From positions 124,001-188,000 of the forward strand of contig NZ_JADEWZ010000004.1 in NCBI RefSeq assembly GCF_015207425.1: a DNA stretch of 64,000 nucleotides. Reading direction: 5' to 3'. Positions within the stretch are counted from its first letter, which is position 1, and each line of letters starts with the position of its first letter. This document shows, one piece after another, positions 27,557-35,980 of this stretch. Position numbers and translations under genes: made by a program. The notes below the pieces were generated by a model. The model did no database searches, was not told the origin of the DNA, and saw only the letters and a list, made by a program, of their open reading frames with translations. The DNA comes from Lusitaniella coriacea LEGE 07157 (GTDB lineage: Bacteria; Cyanobacteriota; Cyanobacteriia; Cyanobacteriales; Spirulinaceae).

Positions 27557-30454
27557 ATGGAAGAAGTCGATTCCCAAGCCTATCAACGCCTCCAGCAAGA
27601 GGCGATCGCGCTGCGACAGCAGGTGCAAACTTTAGAGCAAGAATTAGCATCTTGGGGGAAAGGGAGTGCAAAGGCGGAACGAGAGGAACTGACCCCCCGC
27701 GCGATCGCGATTCTCCAAGGTTCTACAGAAGCTTTTTTCTCTCTTAATCGCGAATGGGTCTTCACCTACCTCAATTCCCAAGCAGAGCAGCTATTGGGGC
27801 GATCGCGTGCCGACTTAGTGGGGAAAAAGATTTGGGAAGAATTTGCGACGGCAGTGGGTTCGCTGTTTTACCAGCAATACCATCTCGCAATGGAATCCCA
27901 AAAATTGGTAAATTTTGAAGCCTTTTACCCGCCATTGGAGATGTGGTACGACGTGCGAGCCTATCGGGTGGGGGAAGAACTGTTTGTTTACTTTACGAAT
28001 ATTAATGCCCTCAAACAACTCAATCAATCTAATCAAGCTTTATACGAAAGCGAACAGCGTTTCCGCACGTTAATTGAGAATGTTCCCGGCGCGATTTATC
28101 GTTGTGCGAGCGATTCTGATTGGACGATGGAATTTATCTCTGACGCGATCGCGGAAATTTCCGGTTACCCCGCTTCCGACTTCATTAATAATACCGCTCG
28201 CAGTTTTGCCAGCATTATTCACCCAGAAGATGTGGCTGAAGTTGAAGATAATATTCTTGAAGCCATCGCCGCCAAAACCGCCTACATTTTGGAATATCGG
28301 ATTATTTGCTCCGACGGCGCGATTAGGTGGGTTTATGAAAAAGGACAGGGCATTTTTGATGAAGGCGGACAATTCCTCTATCTCGACGGCGTTATTTTTG
28401 ATATTAGCGATCGCAAGCACGCAGAGGCCGAACTCCACCAGACTCGTCATTTTCTCTCCTCCGTTCTGGAAAATTTACCCGTTGGCGTAGCCGTTAAAGA
28501 AGCCCAAGACTTAAGATTTGTTTTCTGGAATCCTTCGGCTGCAACCTTACTGGGCTATCAACCCGAAGACGTGATGGGCAAAAACGATCGCGATCTCTTT
28601 CCCCCAGAACAAGCGGCTGAATTTATCCAAAAAGATCGAGAAGTTCTCGCCAGTCACTCAACCATAGAGATTCCAGAGGAAATCGTTCAAACCAAGCTTG
28701 GCGATACTCGCATCTTACGCACCCTAAAAGCCGCTATCTTAGATCGCCAAGGCAATCCCCAATACCTCCTCGCCATTATTGAAGATATCACCGAGCGAAA
28801 ACAGGCAGAAAAGCTGCTCAAACAGCGTATAGCAGCCATAGAAGCGACAACAGATGGAATTTCTGTGTTGAATGTCGATCGCGAATATATTTATCTCAAC
28901 AAAGCCTTCTGTCGCATCTACGGTTACGAGAGTGCAGACGAACTATTGGGAAAAACCTGGAGGGAATTGTACAATCGCGAGGAAATCGAGCGGATTTCAC
29001 GGGTCATTTTGCCCATTGTTGAGGAGAAAGGACAGTGGCACGGGGAAGCAAGGGGTAAAATGCGCGACGGCGTTGAATTCCCCCAAGATATTTCCTTAAC
29101 TTTGACCGACTTTGGATTAATCTGCGTTTGTCGCGATATCCGCGATCGCAAGGCCGCAGAAGAAGCCCTGCGTCAAAGCGAACAGCGCTTTCGAGATGTA
29201 TCAGAAGCAGCCGGGGAATATCTTTGGGAGATCGATCTCAAGGGAGTTTATACCTTCGTCAGCGATAAAGTTAAGCGCGTTAAAGGATACGATCCCGCGC
29301 AAGTGTTGGGACATACCCTGTTTGAGTTTATGCTTCAAGAAGAGGTGGAACGGGTGCGCGCGATCGTGCAGGAGGCTCGCAGTCGCCAGGGGAATTTTAA
29401 ACTCGAACACCGGAATATTACGTCTTCTGGCGAAATCGTTTGGGAAGAAGTCAATGGCGTTCCTTTGCTCGATGAAACGGGAGAAATCATCGGTTTTCGC
29501 GGTACGGGACTCAGCATTACCGAACGCAAGCGTGCAGAACTCCAATTGCGACAAAAAACTAACGACTTAGAACAAGCACTCCATACCCTTCAACGGGCGC
29601 AAGCTCAACTTTTGCAAAGTGAAAAAATGTCTGGTTTGGGTCAAATGGTTGCCGGGGTTGCCCATGAAATTAATAATCCCGTTAATTTTATTCACGGCAA
29701 TTTGAACCCAGCCAATGACTATGCAACCGATCTGCTTCATTTGATCGAACTCTATCAGCAACACTATCCCGATCCTCCCGAAGTGATTCAAGGAGAACTC
29801 GACGCGATCGATCTTGATTTTCTCAAGGAAGATTTGACTAAATTGCTCCGATCCATGCGCGTCGGAACCGAACGCATTCGCGAAATTGTCATGAGTCTGC
29901 GCAACTTTTCTCGCTTGGATGAAGCAGACTTCAAGCCGGCAAACATTCACGAAGGGTTACACGGAACGTTAATGATTCTGCGCAACCGTCTCAAAGCAAC
30001 CACCGAACGCCCGGAGATTGAAATCATTAAAGACTACGGCGATTTGCCTCGGATTGAGTGCTATCCGGGACAGTTGAATCAAGTTTTTATGAATATTATT
30101 GCCAACGCGATCGATGCGGTTGAAGCGAGATTGCGCGAGAACGTCGAACCGCAACCCGGTTGCATCTGGATTTCCACCGAAGTCCTCGATACAGAATCGG
30201 TTTGCATTCGCATTCGCGATAACGGTTCGGGAATGCGAGAAGAGATCGAGCATCGGATTTTTGACCCTTTCTTCACGACAAAAGAAGTGGGGAAAGGAAC
30301 CGGATTGGGAATGTCGATTAGTTATCAGATCGTATGCGAACGCCATAACGGTTTGTTGGAGTGCGTCTCATCTCTGGGGGAAGGAACGGAGTTTATCGTC
30401 ACGCTTCCTTTAGAGCAAAGGCGCGATCGGAAACAGTTATTAACTAACGCCTGA
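27557..30454 (+). CDS. Multi-PAS sensor histidine kinase
   Basis: 965-residue soluble sensor kinase. Order: a short N-terminal coiled coil (about 1-35), then about five PAS/PAC units between residues 45 and 665 (boundaries marked by DISDRKHAEAEL, DITERKQAEKLL, DIRDRKAAEEAL and SITERKRAELQL), a dimerisation helix with the phospho-acceptor His703 in GVAHEINNPVNFIHGN, and a HATPase with N-box NQVFMNIIANAIDA, IRDNGSGM and GKGTGLGMS. There is no TM segment. The extended H-box belongs to a kinase class common in cyanobacteria. The stop codon TGA lies inside the head of a family A repeat, so the last residues (LTNA) may derive from it. Confidence 0.93.
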   Translation: MEEVDSQAYQRLQQEAIALRQQVQTLEQELASWGKGSAKAEREELTPRAIAILQGSTEAFFSLNREWVFTYLNSQAEQLLGRSRADLVGKKIWEEFATAVGSLFYQQYHLAMESQKLVNFEAFYPPLEMWYDVRAYRVGEELFVYFTNINALKQLNQSNQALYESEQRFRTLIENVPGAIYRCASDSDWTMEFISDAIAEISGYPASDFINNTARSFASIIHPEDVAEVEDNILEAIAAKTAYILEYRIICSDGAIRWVYEKGQGIFDEGGQFLYLDGVIFDISDRKHAEAELHQTRHFLSSVLENLPVGVAVKEAQDLRFVFWNPSAATLLGYQPEDVMGKNDRDLFPPEQAAEFIQKDREVLASHSTIEIPEEIVQTKLGDTRILRTLKAAILDRQGNPQYLLAIIEDITERKQAEKLLKQRIAAIEATTDGISVLNVDREYIYLNKAFCRIYGYESADELLGKTWRELYNREEIERISRVILPIVEEKGQWHGEARGKMRDGVEFPQDISLTLTDFGLICVCRDIRDRKAAEEALRQSEQRFRDVSEAAGEYLWEIDLKGVYTFVSDKVKRVKGYDPAQVLGHTLFEFMLQEEVERVRAIVQEARSRQGNFKLEHRNITSSGEIVWEEVNGVPLLDETGEIIGFRGTGLSITERKRAELQLRQKTNDLEQALHTLQRAQAQLLQSEKMSGLGQMVAGVAHEINNPVNFIHGNLNPANDYATDLLHLIELYQQHYPDPPEVIQGELDAIDLDFLKEDLTKLLRSMRVGTERIREIVMSLRNFSRLDEADFKPANIHEGLHGTLMILRNRLKATTERPEIEIIKDYGDLPRIECYPGQLNQVFMNIIANAIDAVEARLRENVEPQPGCIWISTEVLDTESVCIRIRDNGSGMREEIEHRIFDPFFTTKEVGKGTGLGMSISYQIVCERHNGLLECVSSLGEGTEFIVTLPLEQRRDRKQLLTNA

Positions 30455-30554
30455 TGTGAACACCCTGAAACCCTTGCTAGGAACAGGGAATAGGGAATAG
30501 TAAGAAGAAATTACCGCAGAGTAGGAGTTTTAGCTTCTAATACACATTAAGTGT
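30447..30554 (+). repeat. Dispersed repeat family A, copy 4 (contains the kinase stop codon)
   Basis: The head ACGCCTGATGTGAACACCC supplies the TGA stop (30452-30454) of the kinase. It continues with TTGCTAGGAACAGGGAATAG, the tail AAGAAATTACCGCAGAGTAG and TTCTAATACACATTAAGTG. A 24-bp perfect AT palindrome at 30555-30578 adjoins the tail. Confidence 0.9.
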
Positions 30555-30800
30555 AACTAATTAATTAATTAATTAGTTGTTCATGACGAGCAAGTTGGGG
30601 GATTTATATAAAATTTGCCCAAAGAAAATTGATTCAGCCGTAGAACAAGGCGAAACGATAGGATATTATTGACAGGCTAGGTCATCCTGCTCCAATCCAT
30701 TGAATTAAAGGGCAAACGTAAACATTTGTAACTTTAATCTTCGTCCTTGCGAGCAACCGTTGAACCTAGCGTGGACAGTACTGTCTTAAAAAAACGCCTT
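30555..30800. other. Spacer upstream of ccsA
   Basis: Begins with a perfect 24-bp palindrome built of TTAA units at 30555-30578. Otherwise AT-rich with no gene; probably holds the ccsA promoter. Confidence 0.5.
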
Positions 30801-31838
30801 ATGAATTTGGTTGCCCTCCAGAACGTACTGGATAATACTGCCTTTGCCGTACTCTTCCTCACCATGTTGATTTATTGGGTAGGCGTGGCGTTCCCCAAAA
30901 TTCCCTATTTGCAAGCCCTAGGCACAGCAGGAATGGCGATTGCCAACTTGTGTATCGCCGTGTTGTTGGGGGCGCGCTGGTTGGAAGCAGGTTATTTCCC
31001 CCTCAGCAATCTTTACGAGTCTCTCTTTTTCCTTGCGTGGGGCGTAAGTGCGATTCACCTCGTTGCCGAGCAAATGAGCCGCAGCCGCTTGGTGGGAGTA
31101 TTTTCCGCCCCTTTAGCAATGGGAATCGCTGCCTTTTCTGCCCTCACTCTCCCTGGGGAAATGCAGCAAAGCGCGCCTCTAGTCCCCGCGCTCAAATCTA
31201 ACTGGTTAATGATGCACGTCAGCGTGATGATGCTCAGTTATGCCACATTAATGGTAGGTTCGGTTCTCGCGATCGCGTTCCTCATTATAACCCGCGCCCA
31301 AAACATCGAACTACGTGGCAGTTCCATTGGTACCGGGGGCTATCGCCTGAAACGGCAATCCTCTGACGTAGACTCTTTATCTGATGAGATAACACCCAAT
31401 GCCATCCCGGATCCCACAACCAGCGCCAGTAGCGGCAACACCGCAGTTCTGACCGCGATTTCTCCTACAACCGCCGTATCAGACGTTGCAGCCCTTCCCA
31501 GCCTCTCGCCTCAACGATTAAACTTAGCTGAAACCCTCGACAACATCAGCTATCGCATCATTGGTCTAGGATTTCCCCTCCTCACCATTGGGATTATTGC
31601 AGGGGCAGTATGGGCAAATGAAGCTTGGGGATCCTACTGGAGTTGGGACCCCAAAGAAACTTGGGCATTAATTACCTGGCTGGTCTTTGCCGCCTACCTC
31701 CACGCCCGAATTACTCGCGGATGGCAGGGTCGGCGACCCGCGATTCTCGCATCAGTCGGTTTTGTTGTCGTCTGGGTTTGTTATCTTGGTGTCAATTTAC
31801 TCGGAAAAGGATTACATTCCTATGGTTGGTTTTTCTAA
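30801..31838 (+). CDS. ccsA: Cytochrome c biogenesis protein CcsA (system II, plastid Ycf5 type)
   Basis: Polytopic heme-handling subunit of system II cytochrome c maturation, working with Ccs1 to attach heme to apocytochromes on the lumenal side. 345 residues with about eight TM segments, a hydrophilic low-complexity Ser/Thr loop (about residues 185-240), and the Trp-rich heme motif [18 protein letters not shown]. His residues flank it (for example HARITRG and LHSYGW). ATG 30801 gives [20 protein letters not shown], the expected N-terminus; the frame is open upstream to a TTG at 30747. Databases also name this protein CcsB. Confidence 0.94.
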   Translation: MNLVALQNVLDNTAFAVLFLTMLIYWVGVAFPKIPYLQALGTAGMAIANLCIAVLLGARWLEAGYFPLSNLYESLFFLAWGVSAIHLVAEQMSRSRLVGVFSAPLAMGIAAFSALTLPGEMQQSAPLVPALKSNWLMMHVSVMMLSYATLMVGSVLAIAFLIITRAQNIELRGSSIGTGGYRLKRQSSDVDSLSDEITPNAIPDPTTSASSGNTAVLTAISPTTAVSDVAALPSLSPQRLNLAETLDNISYRIIGLGFPLLTIGIIAGAVWANEAWGSYWSWDPKETWALITWLVFAAYLHARITRGWQGRRPAILASVGFVVVWVCYLGVNLLGKGLHSYGWFF

Positions 31839-31953
31839 TTGGGGAAAAGGCAATCTGAATATTTTGTTGTTTTGTTTAAAATCAATAATTCAACGAAACC
31901 TAAACGCGAACAAATCTACACTAATCTTACTAAGCTAATGGGGTGAAACAGCC

Positions 31954-32970
31954 GTGGAAAATCAATTTAAACCACTCTCAGAAGGGGAAGTTCTATCCGT
32001 CAGTGAATCGGCTCAGTTTTTGATTGGGCATGGTACATTTCGGGTTGGCGAACTCGCAGATACTCTCAGAGAAAAATTGCTCGAACACAGTCTAGGTGGC
32101 TTGAGCAAAGACACAATAGGCTGGTTTGCAGAAGAAGGTATCCCCTGCGAAGTTTTGCAATTTGGAGCCGAGCGCTGGCAACCCGGTACGGTTAGAATTC
32201 ATTTAGAATTTTGTCCGTCAGCGCCAGGGAGTCCCAGTCCCGCGATCGATACCCCCAAACAAGCCGAAGCAGTAGCAGCAGCGCCCATCGCTCAACCAGA
32301 GGAAACCCAAGAATTACTCGAAGACAGCAGCGAAGACATCGGACTTGCCACAGACGATTTCCTTATGGAAGACGCTGAAGAAAGTTTAGCGCTGCCTGAA
32401 GAAGAGACGGATAGCCCTGACGATCTTTTTGCCGATTCCACCGAAGAGAGTGGCGAAATGCTCGGCGAAGAGGATTCCGGTGCAGATGACTTGTTTGGAG
32501 ACGGGGGGGATGAAAGCTTCAATTTATCTGCCGATACCGACGAATCTAGCGACGACCTCTTTGGGGATGCTTCCGATGATTCGGGAGACGACCTTTTCGG
32601 CGATTCTGACGCGGGGTTGGATTTATCTGCCGATACCGACGAATCTAGCGACGATCTCTTTGGAGATGCTTCCGATGATTCGGGAGACGACCTTTTCGGC
32701 GATTCTGACGCGGGGTTGGATTTATCTGCCGATACCGACGAATCTAGCGACGATCTCTTTGGGGATGCTTCCGATGATTCGGGAGACGACCTTTTCGGCG
32801 ATTCCGACGCGGGGTTAGGGGACGATCTTTTCGGCGATTCTGACGACGATCTCGGCCTTGGAGATTTGGGTCAAACTGAAGAAGCGAGCCTGGATGGTTC
32901 GTCGGATAATAATAGTCAAACAGACAGTAGTGAGGACGTTTTTGACGATATATGGCAGGACATTAACTGA
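31954..32970 (+). CDS. KGK-domain-like protein with acidic tandem repeats
   Basis: 338 residues from GTG 31954. Residues 1-88 resemble the cyanobacterial KGK domain (LSEGEVLSVSESAQFLIGHG, TFRVGELADTL, GIPCEVLQFG and a terminal VRIHLEFCP), but the eponymous KGK after the Trp is PGT here (RWQPGTVRI). The remaining 250 residues are extremely acidic (Asp/Glu/Ser), with DDLFGD recurring and three 33-residue repeats encoded by 32524-32820. It is probably disordered and soluble; no function known. A terminator-like hairpin follows. Confidence 0.8.
   Translation: MENQFKPLSEGEVLSVSESAQFLIGHGTFRVGELADTLREKLLEHSLGGLSKDTIGWFAEEGIPCEVLQFGAERWQPGTVRIHLEFCPSAPGSPSPAIDTPKQAEAVAAAPIAQPEETQELLEDSSEDIGLATDDFLMEDAEESLALPEEETDSPDDLFADSTEESGEMLGEEDSGADDLFGDGGDESFNLSADTDESSDDLFGDASDDSGDDLFGDSDAGLDLSADTDESSDDLFGDASDDSGDDLFGDSDAGLDLSADTDESSDDLFGDASDDSGDDLFGDSDAGLGDDLFGDSDDDLGLGDLGQTEEASLDGSSDNNSQTDSSEDVFDDIWQDIN
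32524..32820 (+). repeat. In-frame tandem repeat, 3 x 99 bp
   Basis: Units at 32524-32622, 32623-32721 and 32722-32820, nearly identical at nucleotide level (only a few third-position differences, such as GACCTC/GATCTC and GGGGAT/GGAGAT). Each encodes 33 residues beginning LSADTDESSDDLFGDASDDS. The near-identity points to recent expansion. Confidence 0.95.
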
Positions 32971-33020
32971 CACGCGCTTTATTGCGCCCTGACCCATAAA
33001 TTTAAGCTAAATGCTATTTC

Positions 33021-33075
33021 GAGGAGGTTCTCTGTGATGGTTGACGATATTGCCATCTGATGAGCCTCTTTTTTT
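33021..33075 (+). terminator. Candidate rho-independent terminator behind the acidic-repeat gene
   Basis: GAGG at 33021 pairs with CCTC near 33065, and GATGG / CCATC forms an inner stem; a run of seven T follows directly after CCTC. The stem has internal mismatches, so strength is uncertain. Confidence 0.55.
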
Positions 33076-33309
33076 CGTCGCTCAGACGTTAGGAAAATAC
33101 AGCAATAGCTAGGAGTAGGAGGAGTAGGCTGGGGGATTGGGGCGACAAAAAAGTGCATAGCCCATCGCGCCTGAGAGATATAACAACAATAGTGGTGGGT
33201 TTAAACAACGACTGATACCCAATATATAAATTGCAAAACTTGCCCTTTCTTCAATCCAGATGTTTGCCATTTCTCCAAACTAATAACTGTTGTAGTGATA
33301 ACTGAAGTC
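33076..33309. other. Spacer upstream of the TPR-CHAT gene
   Basis: No gene seen. It contains CAGCAATAGCTAGGAGTAGG, weakly reminiscent of the TATAGC repeat family, then AT-rich sequence likely to hold the promoter. Confidence 0.4.
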
Positions 33310-35979
33310 ATGCTCCCTTCTCAACTCCTGAAATACCGATGGGCTAAGGGTTTAACCCTCATGCTCCTGCTGTCTGCCTTCTCTGTTCCAGTTTCCGCCG
33401 TGGCGAAGAACGAAAACAATCGCTTGGGGATTGATGCTGAATGGACTTTGAGGCAAGAGAGTGCAACGAATCGATCGATCCCAAAATTTGGCAGACTTGC
33501 CCAAATACAAACGGCGCAGGCTCGACGTTCTGAGGCATTAAGACTGAATGAAGAAGGAGATCGGTTATTGAATCGGGGTCAATCTCAAGAAGCCTTAGAG
33601 AAGTATCAACAGGCGTTGGCAATTATAGGAGAAACGAGGGAACGTCGAGGAGAGGGCATCATTCTCAACAACATGGGCGATGCTTACCGCAACCTGGGAC
33701 AGTACGAAGAGGCGATTGAATACTACCAACGCTCCTTAGCCATCCGCAAAGAGGTGCGCGATCGCGCCGGAGAAGTAATAACCCTCAACAATATAGGCGA
33801 TATTTACCGCCGTTTGGGAAAAAATTTAGAGGCAATCGAGTATCTCCAGCAAGCTTTAGCCATTGCCCAAGACGCGAACGATCTCGTTGGGGAAGGTGCA
33901 GTTCTCAACAACCTCGGCAATGTTTACCGCAACTTGGGAAGATATCCAAGGGCGATTCAATATCTCCAGCAAGCCTTAGCCATTGCCCAAGACGCAGACG
34001 ATCTTGTTGGGAAAGGAAGAACTCTCGACAATTTAGGTGTGGTTTATCACAGCCTGGGAGAATACCCAGAGGCAATCGAATACTATAATCGCGCTTTAGG
34101 CATCTTCAACAGACTCGGTAATCGGGCTGGGAAAGGGTCTACCCTTAACAATTTAGGTGTGGTTTACCGCAGCTTGGAAAAGTACCCAGAGGCGATTCAA
34201 TACTATCAACAAGCCTTAGCCATCCGCAAAGAAGTGCGCGATCGCGCTGGAAAAGCAGCAACCCTCAACAATTTAGCCTTAGTTTATAGCATTCAAGGAG
34301 AACATTGGGAGGCGATTGAATACTATCAGCAAGCTTTAGCCATCCTCAAAGAAGTGGAAGATCGCGCTGGAGAAGGGATAACCCTCGGTAATCTGGGCGG
34401 AGTTTATCACAATTTAGAGCAGTACCCAAAAGCCATTGAATACTACCAACAAGCTTTAGCGATTCACGAAGAGGTGGGGAATCTCGCTGGGAAAGGAACA
34501 GTCCTCAACAATCTGGGCGGAGTTTACCGGAGTTTAGGACAATACGACGATGCCGAACAAAATCTCTATGCTGCCGTTGAGGTTTTAAAATCCCTGCGAG
34601 ACGAAAAACTTGACGACCCCCATAAAATTTCTCTCTTTGAAACCCAAGCAGGTACTTACCAAAATTTGCAACTGACTCTGCTTGACCAAAATAAAACGAA
34701 TGCCGCCCTCGAAGTTGCCGAACAGGGACGCGCCAGGGCATTTGTCGAACTCCTTGCAAAACAACTCAACCCTCAATCTAACGAACCACTCAAAATCGAT
34801 CCCCCATCCATTGAAGACATCAAACAAATCGCCAAAGCACAAAATGCCACCCTCGTTCAATACGCGCTTATCTCCAACACTGCCCTCTACATCTGGGTCA
34901 TTCAACCGACCGGAGAAATTCACTTCCGTAATGTTGACCTGACACAATTCGATAGTTCTCTTGCTGAAATCCCGGAAATCGAGCGCCTCAAAGTGTTTGG
35001 TCTTCCCGGTGCAACTCAACCCAACCCATTATTCGCAACCCTCATACGAGAGGAAGGCAAATCAACTTTTACAACCTCACCACAAAACCAACGAAACCTT
35101 TACCAACTACTCATCGCACCCATCGCGGATATCCTCCCCACCAATCCCGAAGATAGAGTTATTTTTATTCCCCATCGATCTTTGTTCTATGTCCCTTTCC
35201 CCGCACTCCAAGATGAAGAATTGAACTACCTGATCGAAAAACATACGATCCTTACCGCACCTTCAATCCAGGTACTACAGCTCACTCGCGCGCATCGGCA
35301 ACGCATTGGGAGTGAGGAAATAGGAACCGGGGATGGGGAAGTTTTGGTGGTTGGCAATCCAACAATTCCAGACCTTTTGACCCAAGAACCTTACAACCTC
35401 CCACCTCTCAATTTTGCCGAAGAAGAAGCTCAATATATTGCTCAACTCCTTAAAACCAAAACTTTAATCGGTAGTGCTGCCACCGAAACCGAAGTGGTCA
35501 AACGCCTGCACTCCGCCCGAATTATTCATCTCGCCACGCACGGACTTCTAGGAACGAAAGATTTGCGCGATAAAGTTCCCGGCTTGAATATTCCCGGTTT
35601 GGTTGCCCTTGCGTCTTCTGAAGGAGACGATGGTTTACTAACCTCTGGGGAGATTGTCTCCATAACCCAAAATAATCCTCTAAACGCTGAAATCGTGGTT
35701 CTGAGCGCCTGCGGGACGGGTTTGGGCGATCTTTCGGAGGATGGAATCATTGGTTTATCTCGTTCTCTGATTACCGCAGGGGTTCCCAGTATTATGGTCT
35801 CGCTGTGGGATGTTTCCGATACAGCAACCGAAAAGTTGATGACAACGTTTTATGCCAACCGCTATGAGAAGAAGATGGACAAAGCGCAAGCGCTGCGACA
35901 GGCGATGTTGAGCATGAGGGTAGAATATCCCAGCCCTCAAGAGTGGGCGGCATTTACATTGATTGGCGAAGCGGAGTAG
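33310..35979 (+). CDS. TPR-CHAT protein (predicted caspase-like peptidase, secreted)
   Basis: 889 residues from ATG 33310 (the frame also allows GTG 33295). The N-terminus is a signal peptide (GLTLMLLLSAFSVPVSAVA). About nine tetratricopeptide repeats of 40-residue period follow (residues about 70-440; each has the form GxxLNNLGxVYRxLGxYxEAIEYYQQALAI). The C-terminal CHAT domain (about 590-889) carries the predicted His-Cys dyad: H744 in IIHLATHGLLG and C801 in VVLSACGTGLGDL. CHAT proteins are clan CD peptidases related to caspases and separase. The TPR part probably binds a partner or substrate. No obvious target gene is adjacent. Confidence 0.92.
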   Translation: MLPSQLLKYRWAKGLTLMLLLSAFSVPVSAVAKNENNRLGIDAEWTLRQESATNRSIPKFGRLAQIQTAQARRSEALRLNEEGDRLLNRGQSQEALEKYQQALAIIGETRERRGEGIILNNMGDAYRNLGQYEEAIEYYQRSLAIRKEVRDRAGEVITLNNIGDIYRRLGKNLEAIEYLQQALAIAQDANDLVGEGAVLNNLGNVYRNLGRYPRAIQYLQQALAIAQDADDLVGKGRTLDNLGVVYHSLGEYPEAIEYYNRALGIFNRLGNRAGKGSTLNNLGVVYRSLEKYPEAIQYYQQALAIRKEVRDRAGKAATLNNLALVYSIQGEHWEAIEYYQQALAILKEVEDRAGEGITLGNLGGVYHNLEQYPKAIEYYQQALAIHEEVGNLAGKGTVLNNLGGVYRSLGQYDDAEQNLYAAVEVLKSLRDEKLDDPHKISLFETQAGTYQNLQLTLLDQNKTNAALEVAEQGRARAFVELLAKQLNPQSNEPLKIDPPSIEDIKQIAKAQNATLVQYALISNTALYIWVIQPTGEIHFRNVDLTQFDSSLAEIPEIERLKVFGLPGATQPNPLFATLIREEGKSTFTTSPQNQRNLYQLLIAPIADILPTNPEDRVIFIPHRSLFYVPFPALQDEELNYLIEKHTILTAPSIQVLQLTRAHRQRIGSEEIGTGDGEVLVVGNPTIPDLLTQEPYNLPPLNFAEEEAQYIAQLLKTKTLIGSAATETEVVKRLHSARIIHLATHGLLGTKDLRDKVPGLNIPGLVALASSEGDDGLLTSGEIVSITQNNPLNAEIVVLSACGTGLGDLSEDGIIGLSRSLITAGVPSIMVSLWDVSDTATEKLMTTFYANRYEKKMDKAQALRQAMLSMRVEYPSPQEWAAFTLIGEAE

Positions 35980-35980
35980 T

